From Melioribacter sp. (GTDB taxonomy: Bacteria > Bacteroidota > Ignavibacteria > Ignavibacteriales > Melioribacteraceae): a stretch of DNA of 11,242 bases. Positions 1 through 7,357 of the stretch are shown here, piece after piece (the first letter of the stretch is position 1; each line of letters starts with the position of its first letter). The notes below the pieces were generated by a model. It was not told the origin of the DNA and did not search any database. It saw nothing but the letters and a program-made list of their open reading frames with translations. The stretch covers positions 1 to 11,242 of the forward strand of contig JAENZU010000069.1 in NCBI GenBank assembly GCA_016841125.1. The letters are read 5' to 3'. The position numbers and the translations under genes are program-made.

Positions 1-6
1 GGGAAA

Positions 7-387
7 TTGATTCAAAACTCAAAAATGCTGCTAATAATTTTCCTTTGTATTTCAATATTTCTGACTGGCTGCTATTCTTATTTCCCGGTGGCAAAAGAGG
101 ATATGCAGAATAGTGAATCGGGAAAAGTTTTTAAAATAGTTTTAAAGAACAACGAAATACTGATTGCTAAAGATATTCACTTTTCTGATCCTGAAAAAAT
201 AATAGCAATCCAAAGCGATTCAACTAAGAAAATTTTCTCATTGAGCGAGATTGAAAAAATAAGCGAAGAAAAATTTGATTTCGGAAAAACATTATTTTCA
301 AGCATGTGGATCACATTTGGCGCTGCCGTAGTTTTGTTGATAGTAAACTTTATCTCTTCTGACGGGAAAGGTTTAAGTGTAGGTTAA
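7..387 (+). CDS. small lipoprotein with C-terminal membrane segment, function unknown
   Basis: I do not recognise a named family. A hydrophobic stretch (residues 8-19 from the TTG at 7) runs into a lipobox, LTGC, with the lipidated Cys at residue 22, so this is probably an envelope lipoprotein. Residues about 42-85 form a short beta-rich block (FKIVLKNNEILIAKDI, then FSLSEIEKI) like the small SH3/LSm-like domains of Bacteroidota lipoproteins; that likeness is inferred. A second hydrophobic segment (about residues 99-116, WITFGAAVVLLIVNFI) could cross a membrane. The start is uncertain: TTG at 7 has no properly spaced ribosome site, ATG at 25 would leave no positive charge before the hydrophobic core, and the frame stays open to the window edge, so the real start may lie upstream. 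The stop is TAA at 385-387. Confidence 0.7.
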   Translation: MIQNSKMLLIIFLCISIFLTGCYSYFPVAKEDMQNSESGKVFKIVLKNNEILIAKDIHFSDPEKIIAIQSDSTKKIFSLSEIEKISEEKFDFGKTLFSSMWITFGAAVVLLIVNFISSDGKGLSVG

Positions 388-618
388 GCCGAACCTTGGG
401 ATGCCTCCATTTCTCTTTGGTTAATCACTCAATTAACCTAATCCTTCTTGGTTATTACGAAAACAGACCAAGTATGTTGCGCTATTTTCTTTCACAATTA
501 TTCTACCTTTTTAGCAAAACCGGGTTTGTATTTGGAAGGCCTATTTGTGATCCCCGAAATGGGCGGTACTCGATCAGAATCAGCCGGCAAGCGCGACTTG
601 TCACCACTAACCTTCTCT

Positions 619-646
619 GCAGGGAACGAAATTTTTCGTCCCCTAC
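619..646. repeat. imperfect 28-bp palindrome of the GTAGGG-ACGAAA type
   Basis: Arms 619-631 and 634-646 pair over 13 positions with two A/C mismatches (620/645 and 625/640); the core is ACGAAA/TTTCGT. On the minus strand it begins GTAGGGGACGAAA. It resembles short dispersed palindromes that start GTAGGG and are scattered through many bacterial genomes, but only one copy lies here, so the family assignment is from memory. A transcript could form a strong hairpin, though no T-run follows on either strand. Confidence 0.45.
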
Positions 647-661
647 ATTTATAAAATTTAT

Positions 662-697
662 TCCGTGATCATCTGTTTGATCAGCGTAATCAGTCTG
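662..697. repeat. intergenic repeat-like block built from ATCAG/GATCA units
   Basis: The block abuts the protease stop codon. It contains TGATCA (666-671), a six-base spacer, TGATCA (678-683), then TAATCAG (687-693), giving a self-similar run with units separated by 6 and 3 bases. The two TGATCA copies can pair as a 6-bp stem with a 6-base loop. The wording resembles a family of extragenic repeats (TCCGTG..ATC..GCGTAATCAGTCTG) that I recall from Bacteroidota and neighbours; membership is an inference that a genome-wide copy count would settle. Confidence 0.4.
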
Positions 698-3600
698 CTA
701 CTTTAAAAGAATCAGCTTCTTCGTATCGGTAGAACTGCCGGCACTAAGTCTGTAAAAATAAATTCCGCTCGGTAGATTGCTGCCGTCAAATTCAACTTCG
801 TAGGTGCCGGGCTCTTTCGTTTCGTTTACTAGGGTTGCTAAATGGTTGCTGAGTATGTCGAACACCTTTAGAGTTGTCACTCCCTCGACTCCGCTCGGGA
901 TGACAAAATTAATTTTGGTAATTGGGTTAAAAGGGTTGGGGTAGTTCTGCATAAGTGTAAACTCTGTTGGAGATTTCATGAATGAAATCTCTACGACATT
1001 TGAATATGCGAATGAACCGTCGAAGTCTATTTGTTTTAATCGGTATTTATAATTTCCCGAAGAAAGTTCCACGTCGGTAAAACTATATTCATTAATTTCA
1101 GTTGAGGTGCCTTTTCCGTTAATGAAGGCGATTTCACCCCAATTGGACTCAGATTGCCTCTCGACTGCGAAACCTTTGTTATTCACTTCAGTCGCGGTTT
1201 TCCAATTAAGTTGAACATTCCCGCCGATTACACTTACCGTAAATGATTGAAGTTCAACAGGAACATCGTTTGTTACTGACATATTAACCGGAATAGTGAT
1301 AAGACCCTCATCCGGGTCATTACAGGAAATTTCAATATCCATCGAGTAATCACCCATTGGAAGATCTGCAGTGATGAAATTCAGCAACAAAGATGCAGAA
1401 TTTCCGTTGTACAATCTGCCGTTAAAATGATCGGGTGTAATCCATTCGGGTTCCGCGGCAATTTGAACAGCAAAATTATTTTGAAGGTAATCAGCATTAT
1501 ACGCAACCTGAAGACCATCGCTTCCATCTGCATTTTCAATTCCTACAGTTGAACTGGTTAAGCTTCCGGTTAAAGATTTGTAATAAAACATTATTTTTCC
1601 GCCGGGATACAAAACAATTTGAAAAGTATATTCACCGCCGCCCGAGTAGCGGGGCCAATTATTATATTGAATGTAAAATTTATTATCGATGGTTTGATAA
1701 TAAACTGTTCCGGTTGAACCTCCGTCAAGATCATCCCATAATGGGGAAATTATTCCGTTGGGAACATCGGATGTTGGAATCGGATCATTTGTAAATGAGC
1801 TTGTTGTGAGCGGACTGAAAGCTGCAAACCCGTTTGAAGAAAGATAAATTTGATTTTTCACTTCACCGTAATATTTAAAATCGAATCCTAAATTAAAGGG
1901 ACCGGCATAACCTTCATCGAGCGCATTGAAACTTCCTGTTGCAATCCAATTTACAACTTGAGTGCCTGAAGTTGAAATATCTACCCAATCGTAATTTGGT
2001 CCGTTCGGTTCATCGCTGTCTATCCATTCATAACCGAAATTGTCAGGTCCGCCGAATCCTTCCGTAAATTGACCGAAGGAAAAGTTTTCTAAACCTTTTT
2101 GTTTATCAATCGTTTCCAACGAATAATTTTTTACCGGTTTTATGCTGGCGCTTATTGAGCCGGTGGGAAAAGTATTGTTTGTCAATTCAATTGAATAGTC
2201 CAGAGTAGATAGGTTATTTGAAACATTAGCAATTATTATTGAATCAATTTTTGAATCCCCCGGTTCAATCAAATGTGTGATTGAAATAGGCGTCACATTT
2301 ATATCGGGATTATAAAGCGTAATACCGCTGGCATTGTTCGAAATATCCGACCAGTTATTCCAAATGTCGCGCGAGCGGATTGAAAAATAATATTCTGTAT
2401 TAGCCGTTAAATTATTTTTGGTGATGGCGACCGTAGTTCCCGCGGCTCCAGGTCTGTCGGTGTAGTTGAGCGGAGAAGCATTATTAAATGCAGTCAGGTC
2501 ATTTATCGGTGAGGTTGAATAACGCACATCAAATTCCATTACTCCGCCGAGAGAGCTATCAATCGGTACGGTCCACTGAAGTGAAAGAGAATTTGTAGCC
2601 GCATCAAATGTTTGAAGATCGGTAATGGTTTCCGGAGGTGTACTGTCATTTCCGCCCGATGCCTGCACGGCAGCAAATAGATTAATAATTCCCCAGCCGT
2701 ATTCCCTATTTGGAGTTGCGGAGTTTGAAGCAGTATTCTTCAATAGATTGCCTACTTCCATGGGCGTTAATGCCGGATTCAAAGACAAAAGAAGCGCAGC
2801 CGCACCCGCCGCGAGCGGACAACTAAATGATGTTCCGCTGGCAGTTGTGAAACTGGTTGCACTGTAAGGACTCGCAACAACAACACCGGAGCCCATTGCC
2901 ATGAGATCAGGTTTAATTCTTCCGTCAACTGTGTTGCCGACGCTGCTGAATGAAACTCTGGTACCGGATGAACTTACACCGCCGATAGCCAGAACACTGT
3001 CGCCATCAGATGGAGCAACCAAAGTATTATGAGTTGAATTAGAACCTTCATTTCCTGCAGAGTTTACAACAACTATTCCCTTACCAACTGCAAGATCGGC
3101 AGCAATAGTTATTCTGCACGTATTTCCATCCATGCTTGCCCATGTGTAGCTGGTGTAAGGATAATCAAAATCTACGTAACCTAAAGAAGTTGATGTAACG
3201 TCAACCCCGATGCTGTCAGCCCATTCTAAAGCCGCAATCCAGTTGTCTTCTTCAATAGGAGTTTCGCTTTCGTTATTTTCGGTTTTTGCTAAAATAAAAT
3301 CGGCGCCGAAAGCAGGTCCAATTAAATTGCCGGGACTGTAGCCCCCGATTGTTGAAAGAGTTTGAGTTCCGTGCGAGCCGGTTCCCATATCGTTTCCATC
3401 ACCCACATCCGGATCATTATTCACAAAATCCCACGCGGCAATTATGTTCATATTATCGAATGCATGGTGTGCCAGCAAATTAAATCCTGCATCCATTACA
3501 GCAATTGTTATCCCCTGACCGTTTACACCGAGATCGTGCAATGGTATTACATTTATTTGATTTACTTGTGTGAAGGAGTTTCCGTAGTCAAGAGAGGTTA

Positions 3601-4099
3601 CACTTTCCGGCTGCTGAGAATTTAACTGGTTGGATGATGCTTCCAAATTTTCAGGATAGTTTTTTTTGAATTGATAAACTATATCAATCTGTTTCACAAT
3701 CGACAATTGTGATATTGCTTTTATTTGCGACTGATTAACAAATGCGCTAATACCGTTGAACCATTTTGATTTCTGTTTAACTTCCACACCAATCGAATTT
3801 AACTGATTTATATAATTCTGATTAACAGGCAAATCGCTGTTATCGATCAATCTGTCGGCGGGCATTACTTTCATTCTTCGCTTTAAAGATTTTTCACTTA
3901 CAACAGAAGAAGGGTTACTCATATATTCCGAAACTGAGTTTCCTTTATCTTTGAAGAAAACCCAAACTAGAATAGATTCATTAGCTTCAATTTGAGAAGA
4001 TTTGTAATTAAGTGCGTCGGTTAATTTTGAATTTGAATTTTGTGCTGAGAGAGTAAAAGATAGTAAGATAAGAAAGGAGAGTTGTCTGAATATTTTCAT
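698..4099 (-). CDS. secreted subtilisin-like serine protease (S8) with T9SS sorting domain
   Basis: The 1133-residue protein has a signal peptide (residues 1-19, cleavage near LSA-Q) and an N-terminal propeptide-like region to about 180. The S8 catalytic domain spans about 185-480: Asp203 in AVMDAGF, His243 in GSHGT, oxyanion Asn350 in SAGNEG and Ser424 in SGTSFSCP, all intact. A fibronectin type III domain follows (about 487-592). An Ig-like repeat starts near 597 and seems to resume near 883, with a nidogen-like beta module (FGYEWIDSDEP, then SSNGFAAF) nested between. A second FN3-like domain (about 948-1040) precedes the C-terminal T9SS type A sorting domain (about 1050-1133, NYPNPFNP to KKLILLK). 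It is presumably exported through the outer membrane and surface-attached or released; the substrate is unknown. The start is the ATG at 4099, which gives a clean signal peptide but no clear Shine-Dalgarno. It is alone on its strand, 272 bases after the DUF547 gene. Confidence 0.95.
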   Translation of the reverse strand: MKIFRQLSFLILLSFTLSAQNSNSKLTDALNYKSSQIEANESILVWVFFKDKGNSVSEYMSNPSSVVSEKSLKRRMKVMPADRLIDNSDLPVNQNYINQLNSIGVEVKQKSKWFNGISAFVNQSQIKAISQLSIVKQIDIVYQFKKNYPENLEASSNQLNSQQPESVTSLDYGNSFTQVNQINVIPLHDLGVNGQGITIAVMDAGFNLLAHHAFDNMNIIAAWDFVNNDPDVGDGNDMGTGSHGTQTLSTIGGYSPGNLIGPAFGADFILAKTENNESETPIEEDNWIAALEWADSIGVDVTSTSLGYVDFDYPYTSYTWASMDGNTCRITIAADLAVGKGIVVVNSAGNEGSNSTHNTLVAPSDGDSVLAIGGVSSSGTRVSFSSVGNTVDGRIKPDLMAMGSGVVVASPYSATSFTTASGTSFSCPLAAGAAALLLSLNPALTPMEVGNLLKNTASNSATPNREYGWGIINLFAAVQASGGNDSTPPETITDLQTFDAATNSLSLQWTVPIDSSLGGVMEFDVRYSTSPINDLTAFNNASPLNYTDRPGAAGTTVAITKNNLTANTEYYFSIRSRDIWNNWSDISNNASGITLYNPDINVTPISITHLIEPGDSKIDSIIIANVSNNLSTLDYSIELTNNTFPTGSISASIKPVKNYSLETIDKQKGLENFSFGQFTEGFGGPDNFGYEWIDSDEPNGPNYDWVDISTSGTQVVNWIATGSFNALDEGYAGPFNLGFDFKYYGEVKNQIYLSSNGFAAFSPLTTSSFTNDPIPTSDVPNGIISPLWDDLDGGSTGTVYYQTIDNKFYIQYNNWPRYSGGGEYTFQIVLYPGGKIMFYYKSLTGSLTSSTVGIENADGSDGLQVAYNADYLQNNFAVQIAAEPEWITPDHFNGRLYNGNSASLLLNFITADLPMGDYSMDIEISCNDPDEGLITIPVNMSVTNDVPVELQSFTVSVIGGNVQLNWKTATEVNNKGFAVERQSESNWGEIAFINGKGTSTEINEYSFTDVELSSGNYKYRLKQIDFDGSFAYSNVVEISFMKSPTEFTLMQNYPNPFNPITKINFVIPSGVEGVTTLKVFDILSNHLATLVNETKEPGTYEVEFDGSNLPSGIYFYRLSAGSSTDTKKLILLK
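876..904. repeat. dispersed palindromic repeat inside the protease reading frame
   Basis: On the minus strand this reads GTCATCCCGAGCGGAGTCGA then GGGAGTGAC, with GTCA.TCCC at one end matched by GGGA.TGAC at the other. It is of the GTCATYCCGRGC...GAnTCGRGG type, short palindromes common between genes in many genomes. It encodes roughly V1066-T1075 (VIPSGVEGVT) of the sorting domain, where family members usually have a shorter IPxSGxVTLKV segment. A related sequence, GTCATTCCGGGCTTGACTCG on its minus strand, lies at 8968-8992 in this window. The structure is visible; its origin as an inserted repeat is inferred. Confidence 0.6.
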
Positions 4100-4371
4100 T
4101 TTAACACCGGAATTATTTTCAATAAATTTATAGGCTTTTAAAATTGGAAATAATTGTCAAAGAAAAAAATTAAATGGAGAAATAGTTCTAAAAATTTTTC
4201 TGCCCTCGATCATCATAAACTTTTATCTTATCCAAATTGCAGATAATTTTGAACCGGTATGCGAGACTTAAGACAGAGTTTAATTTACGGATGGTAAAAA
4301 AATCAAACCCTACCCCAAATTAGAATTGGAGCATACTCAACAATTTTTCTTCAGAATTTTACTACAGGCAT

Positions 4372-5097
4372 TTATTTCTGTTCGTTTAAATTCCAGTTAT
4401 ACTTTAAAAAGTCAACTTCAACCTTATTGGCATTAAGAAAATTTCTATCGTCTTCATTCATGAACTTCCGAGCTGCTTTATCGAGTGAGCCGAATCTTTT
4501 TTCGAAACTGTCTCTAAACCACTTAAAAATTTCTGAAAGATAGAGTGTACTGTTTTCTTTATCGAGATAATTCTTTTTGCTGTTATTAATAAAATCAACT
4601 GCGTTTTCGTTTAGTTGATTGTAAACATTTTCACCGGTATAAACTGTCTGAAGCAATTTGGGGCAGCTAACCGCAGCACACACTAATCCAAAATGCACCA
4701 TCACCGGCTCGATCGGAAAAATTTTCTGATATTCTAATTCGTTAAGCGATAAGCTCTCACCAGCAATTTTAAATTTATTTTTATCGAAAAATTTATCCAC
4801 TTTCATAGGACCTTCAACCGGATAATAATTCAGCACATTCTTTATTACCAAAGCATTGTAAGCATTAATGAAAAATGCCAATTGCTCATTATTATTTAGT
4901 GAAGATAGATCGGCATCCGCAACCTTTTGTACGTACTCATCTAATTTTGTTTGGTCAACCCCTTTGTAATTTACAAAACCTTCGGTACTTACATTTTTCT
5001 TTAAAATTGAATCAAAAATAGAATGATCGAAATTACCCGCGCTCTGAGCAGATAAAATACTTATCGAACATATAAATAAAATAAGTTTAGCAATCAT
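4372..5097 (-). CDS. DUF547-family secreted protein, function unknown
   Basis: The 241-residue protein has a signal peptide (residues 1-18, ending SILSAQ), so it is periplasmic or secreted. The body matches the DUF547 pattern: FFINAYNALVIKNVL (75-89), a GxxxSLNELEYQKI block (113-126), and HFGLVCAAVSCPKL (135-148) with His135, Cys140 and Cys145, followed by VDFINNSKKNYLD (167-179) and LSEIFKWFRDSF (187-198). The family is broadly conserved with no established activity; the conserved His and Cys residues hint at an enzymatic or redox role, which is inference. The start at 5097 is supported by GGGAG seven bases upstream. It lies on the same strand as YceI, but 253 bases with a MITE-like element separate them, so co-transcription is doubtful. 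Confidence 0.9.
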   Translation of the reverse strand: MIAKLILFICSISILSAQSAGNFDHSIFDSILKKNVSTEGFVNYKGVDQTKLDEYVQKVADADLSSLNNNEQLAFFINAYNALVIKNVLNYYPVEGPMKVDKFFDKNKFKIAGESLSLNELEYQKIFPIEPVMVHFGLVCAAVSCPKLLQTVYTGENVYNQLNENAVDFINNSKKNYLDKENSTLYLSEIFKWFRDSFEKRFGSLDKAARKFMNEDDRNFLNANKVEVDFLKYNWNLNEQK

Positions 5098-5220
5098 TTT
5101 TTCTCCCGTGTTAAGAAGTTGTATTTGTTTCGCCTCAATTCAATGGTATTTAGAATTGGGATTAAATAAAGATAAGAAATCTTGATAAAAGAAAGGATCT
5201 TGAATTGGGGTAAAAAAAAA

Positions 5221-5340
5221 GAGGCTGTCTCAAATGTTTAATAAACCGTTAAAACGGTTACTAATAGTTGTGTTTTTTTGCTCGTATTCCCACATTTGAA
5301 AATGTGGGTTAATACTAAAAAAGTCTTTTGAGACAGCCAC
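5221..5340. mobile_element. 120-bp MITE/REP-like element with terminal inverted repeats
   Basis: The termini GAGGCTGTCTCAAA (5221-5234) and TTTGAGACAGCCAC (5327-5340) are inverted repeats matching at 13 of 14 positions. Inside are two hairpins: AACCGTT-AA-AACGGTT (5244-5259) and a 9-bp stem CCCACATTT-GA-AAATGTGGG (5289-5308). There is no open reading frame, so any movement would rely on a transposase supplied elsewhere (an IS matching the ends, or a REP-associated tyrosine transposase for the hairpins). No clear target-site duplication is visible. It ends ten bases beyond the YceI stop codon, so its hairpins would sit in the 3' end of the yceI transcript. The bare terminus recurs at 8995-9009. 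Confidence 0.65.
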
Positions 5341-5350
5341 ATAATTTTTG

Positions 5351-5938
5351 TTATTTCTCTTTTATTATTTCAACGTTGCACAATATTTCTACATCTTCGC
5401 CGGCAACCAGCCCGCCGGTTTCAATCATTTTATTCCATTTTAAATTAAAGTCGAATCTGTTAATTGTGCCGTTTATTTTGAATCCGGCTCTGGTATTTCC
5501 CCAAGGGTCGGTAATCATTCCGTTATATTTTACATCGAGCGTAACTTCTTTGGTTACATCTCTAATTGTTAAATCGCCGACTAATTTATATTTCTTGTCT
5601 TCTACTTTCTTAAAAGATTTTCCCTTAAAAGTCATTTTAGGATATTTTTCAGCATTGAAGAAATCATCCGATTTTAAGTGATCATCTCTTTTCGGTTCAT
5701 CAGTATCGATGCTTGCAATATCAACCGTAAAGTTTACTTTGGCTCCTTCAAAATTATCACCGTCTGAGACAACGGTTCCTTCCCATTGATCAAATTTACC
5801 AACAACGTCAGAAATTACCATATGGGTTACGCTGAATTTAATATTGGAATGAGCCTTATCAAATTTCCACTTGGTTTGAGCAAATGCAGAAACTGAAAAG
5901 ATTATAAATAGTAATAATACAGATTTTTGAAGTTTCAT
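5351..5938 (-). CDS. YceI-family periplasmic lipid/isoprenoid-binding protein
   Basis: The 195-residue protein has a signal peptide cleaved near SAFA-Q (residue 20/21). The mature part is about the size of a single YceI lipocalin-like beta barrel. Family blocks in order: WKFDKAHSNIKFSVTHM (24-40) with VVGKF (45-49), the KRDDHLKSDDFFNAEKYPKM segment (83-102), and GDLTIRDVTKEVTLDV (121-136) near the middle, ending with KINGTINRFDFNLKWNK (154-170). Known members bind polyisoprenoid or other long amphiphilic lipids in the periplasm; the ligand here cannot be told. The start is firm: AAGGAG lies just before the ATG (GGAG at 5944-5947). It is divergent from the sulfur operon across a 235-base AT-rich gap, so shared regulation is possible but not shown. 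Confidence 0.95.
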   Translation of the reverse strand: MKLQKSVLLLFIIFSVSAFAQTKWKFDKAHSNIKFSVTHMVISDVVGKFDQWEGTVVSDGDNFEGAKVNFTVDIASIDTDEPKRDDHLKSDDFFNAEKYPKMTFKGKSFKKVEDKKYKLVGDLTIRDVTKEVTLDVKYNGMITDPWGNTRAGFKINGTINRFDFNLKWNKMIETGGLVAGEDVEILCNVEIIKEK

Positions 5939-6173
5939 AACTTCTCCTTTTTATTTAGACATTAGATATTATTTAACATTAAAATATTTTATATAAAATT
6001 AAAAATCAACTTTATTCGAAAAAAGTTCAATTTAATTACATTTTTTTGATTTTTATTTTGCGAAAAACTCTATTCTGCAAAAAATGAGCATTTGTTGAAT
6101 CCTTTTGTTTAAAAAAGTCATCATATCCGTAAAAGAAAAATTCATATATTAAGTTCAATTAAAAAGAAGAGAA
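5939..6173. promoter_or_regulatory. AT-rich divergent promoter region between yceI-type gene and sulfur operon
   Basis: Both flanking genes start at its edges, so it should hold two promoters. It contains overlapping AT palindromes: AAAATATTTT (5981-5990) and TTTTATATAAAA (5987-5998). These may be operator-like, or just the result of extreme base composition. I cannot place a convincing promoter for the plus-strand operon, and I see no obvious operator of the CstR or BigR/SqrR type. Confidence 0.5.
5981..6009 (-). promoter_or_regulatory. candidate promoter for the YceI gene
   Basis: Reading the minus strand, TTGATT (6004-6009) is followed after 17 bases by TATTTT (5981-5986), about 43 bases before the ATG. 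This resembles a sigma-70 type pair but is weak in such AT-rich sequence, and Bacteroidota-type promoters use different hexamers. Confidence 0.25.
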
Positions 6174-6971
6174 ATGACAGAAATTTTAGGATACGGCGGC
6201 GCAATTTTAATTGGAGTAACTTTAGGTATTATCGGCGGCGGGGGTTCAATCCTCACGGTTCCGATACTTGTTTACATATTCGGATTACTTCCGGTTCCAG
6301 CCACTGCTTATTCATTATTTGTAGTCGGTTTAACGGCGTTGGTTGGTTCTGCAGCTTATATGAAAAAAGAATTGGTCGATTATAAAACTGCCGCTGTTTT
6401 TGCTGTACCGGCTTTTATTGCAGTGTTTTCCACGCGGAGATTTATCATTCCCGCTATCCCCGATCTTATTTTTACATTTGGTGAATTTGAATTCACGAAA
6501 AATTTAGCCGTTATGCTTCTATTTGCAATTTTAATGCTCGCTTCTTCAATTTCGATGATCAAAAAAAGTAAATTCAAAGAAAGCGATAGTGAAGCCAAAT
6601 TCAATTATCCGATGATATTTATTGAAGGTGTTGTAGTTGGTGTGCTAACAGGACTTGTAGGAGCCGGCGGAGGATTTTTGATAATCCCGGCTCTGGTTCT
6701 GCTTGCAAAACTGCCGATGAAAATGGCTGTCGGTACATCGCTTCTAATTATTGCGGCAAAATCATTATTAGGATTTATCGGAGATATCGGAGAAATTCCG
6801 ATCGATTGGTCATTTCTACTGATCTTTTCGACTTTTACAATTGCAGGAATTATTGCCGGCAGTTACTTGTCAAAATTCATTTCCAACGCGAAACTCAAAC
6901 CTGCATTCGGCTGGTTTGTTTTAGTGATGGGAATTTATATTATCGGTAAAGAATTATCCCAAAGTTTATAA
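6174..6971 (+). CDS. TauE/SafE-family permease, probable sulfite/sulfur-compound exporter
   Basis: The 265-residue integral membrane protein has about eight hydrophobic segments in two related halves. Each half opens with a glycine-rich signature: GIIGGGGSILTVPILV (18-33) and GLVGAGGGFLIIPALV (160-175). These are followed by PATAYSLFVVGLTALVG (42-58) and MAVGTSLLII (184-193), the pseudo-repeat typical of TauE/SafE. Family members move sulfite, sulfoacetate and other sulfur anions; some members have other cargo. Here the two downstream sulfane-sulfur genes argue for export of sulfite or thiosulfate made by persulfide oxidation (inference). The start ATG at 6174 follows a weak purine-rich site (AAGAAGAG). 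It is the first gene of a three-gene operon, with 22 bases between it and the next. Confidence 0.92.
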   Translation: MTEILGYGGAILIGVTLGIIGGGGSILTVPILVYIFGLLPVPATAYSLFVVGLTALVGSAAYMKKELVDYKTAAVFAVPAFIAVFSTRRFIIPAIPDLIFTFGEFEFTKNLAVMLLFAILMLASSISMIKKSKFKESDSEAKFNYPMIFIEGVVVGVLTGLVGAGGGFLIIPALVLLAKLPMKMAVGTSLLIIAAKSLLGFIGDIGEIPIDWSFLLIFSTFTIAGIIAGSYLSKFISNAKLKPAFGWFVLVMGIYIIGKELSQSL

Positions 6972-6993
6972 AAAATAAAAAGGAGTTATAAAT

Positions 6994-7341
6994 ATGAGTG
7001 GTTTATTTTCAGGAATGTTCTCCACCAAAAATGGTGTTGTAAACCTCGATTCAGAATCATTTGAAAATCAGCTTAAAGAAGACAAATCGGCTGTTTTGAT
7101 AGATACTCGAACTCGCGGAGAATTTGATGACGGACACATTCCAAATTCTATTTTGATGGATATGATGAGTCCTAATTTTCGCGATGAAGTAGAAAAACTG
7201 GATAAATCCAAAAGTTATTTTCTTTATTGCCGCAGCGGTAACCGAAGTTATCACGCAGGAAGGATGATGACGAAAATGGGATTCGAGAAAGTCTATAATC
7301 TCGAGGATGGTATTATCAGCTGGCAAGGCGAAATAAAATAA
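6994..7341 (+). CDS. single-domain rhodanese (sulfurtransferase)
   Basis: The 115-residue protein is one rhodanese domain without a signal peptide, so it is cytoplasmic. Visible motifs are VLIDTRTRGEFDDGHIPNS (34-52) and the active-site loop CRSGNRS (79-85), with the persulfide-forming Cys79 present, and GFEKVYNLEDGIISW (96-110) at the end. Such domains accept or pass on sulfane sulfur (persulfide, thiosulfate). A strong AAAAAGGAG precedes the ATG. It is 22 bases after the permease and 16 bases before the MBL-rhodanese gene, so almost surely co-transcribed. Its likely job is passing persulfide sulfur to or from the downstream dioxygenase-like enzyme or making thiosulfate; which one cannot be told from sequence. 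Confidence 0.93.
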   Translation: MSGLFSGMFSTKNGVVNLDSESFENQLKEDKSAVLIDTRTRGEFDDGHIPNSILMDMMSPNFRDEVEKLDKSKSYFLYCRSGNRSYHAGRMMTKMGFEKVYNLEDGIISWQGEIK

Positions 7342-7357
7342 ACGAAGGAGAGAGGAA

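Larger units (their letters stand above)
388..697. other. 310-base gap with stem-forming sequences and repeats, no convincing gene
   Basis: The gap separates the lipoprotein from the end of the convergent protease gene. It opens with two hairpins: AGGTT/AACCT across the stop codon (381-396) and a perfect 7-bp stem with a 6-base loop, GGTTAAT/ATTAACC (419-438). A weaker CTTGGT/ACCAAG pair spans 447-472. None is followed by a T-run, so none is a clear intrinsic terminator. The part from about 530 to 645 is visibly richer in G+C than its surroundings. On the minus strand an open frame without an ATG covers about 498-668 and has protein-like composition, so a gene remnant is possible. Two repeat-like blocks are listed separately. 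Confidence 0.5.

Noticed and set aside
396..668. Plus-strand open frame of 90 codons in the first gap
   Set aside because: No ribosome site, no signal or domain, composition not protein-like, overlaps another frame and repeat sequences.
4126..4160. TTGACA (4155-4160, minus strand) and TATAAAT (4126-4132) before the protease gene
   Set aside because: The spacing is 22 bases, too long for a sigma-70 promoter, and the region is AT-rich enough for chance.
5136..5160. CAATTC/GAATTG inverted repeat upstream of the DUF547 gene
   Set aside because: A 6-bp AT-rich stem with an 11-base loop is expected by chance; no regulator match.
4312..5213. TACCCCAAATT and AATTGGGGTA flanking the DUF547 gene as mobile-element ends
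   Set aside because: Only about ten bases, with an extra base in one arm, and no target duplication or transposase.
6060..6150. Bacteroidota-type promoter (TTTG / TAnnTTTG) for the permease operon
   Set aside because: Pieces such as TATTTTG occur but never with the partner at the right spacing.
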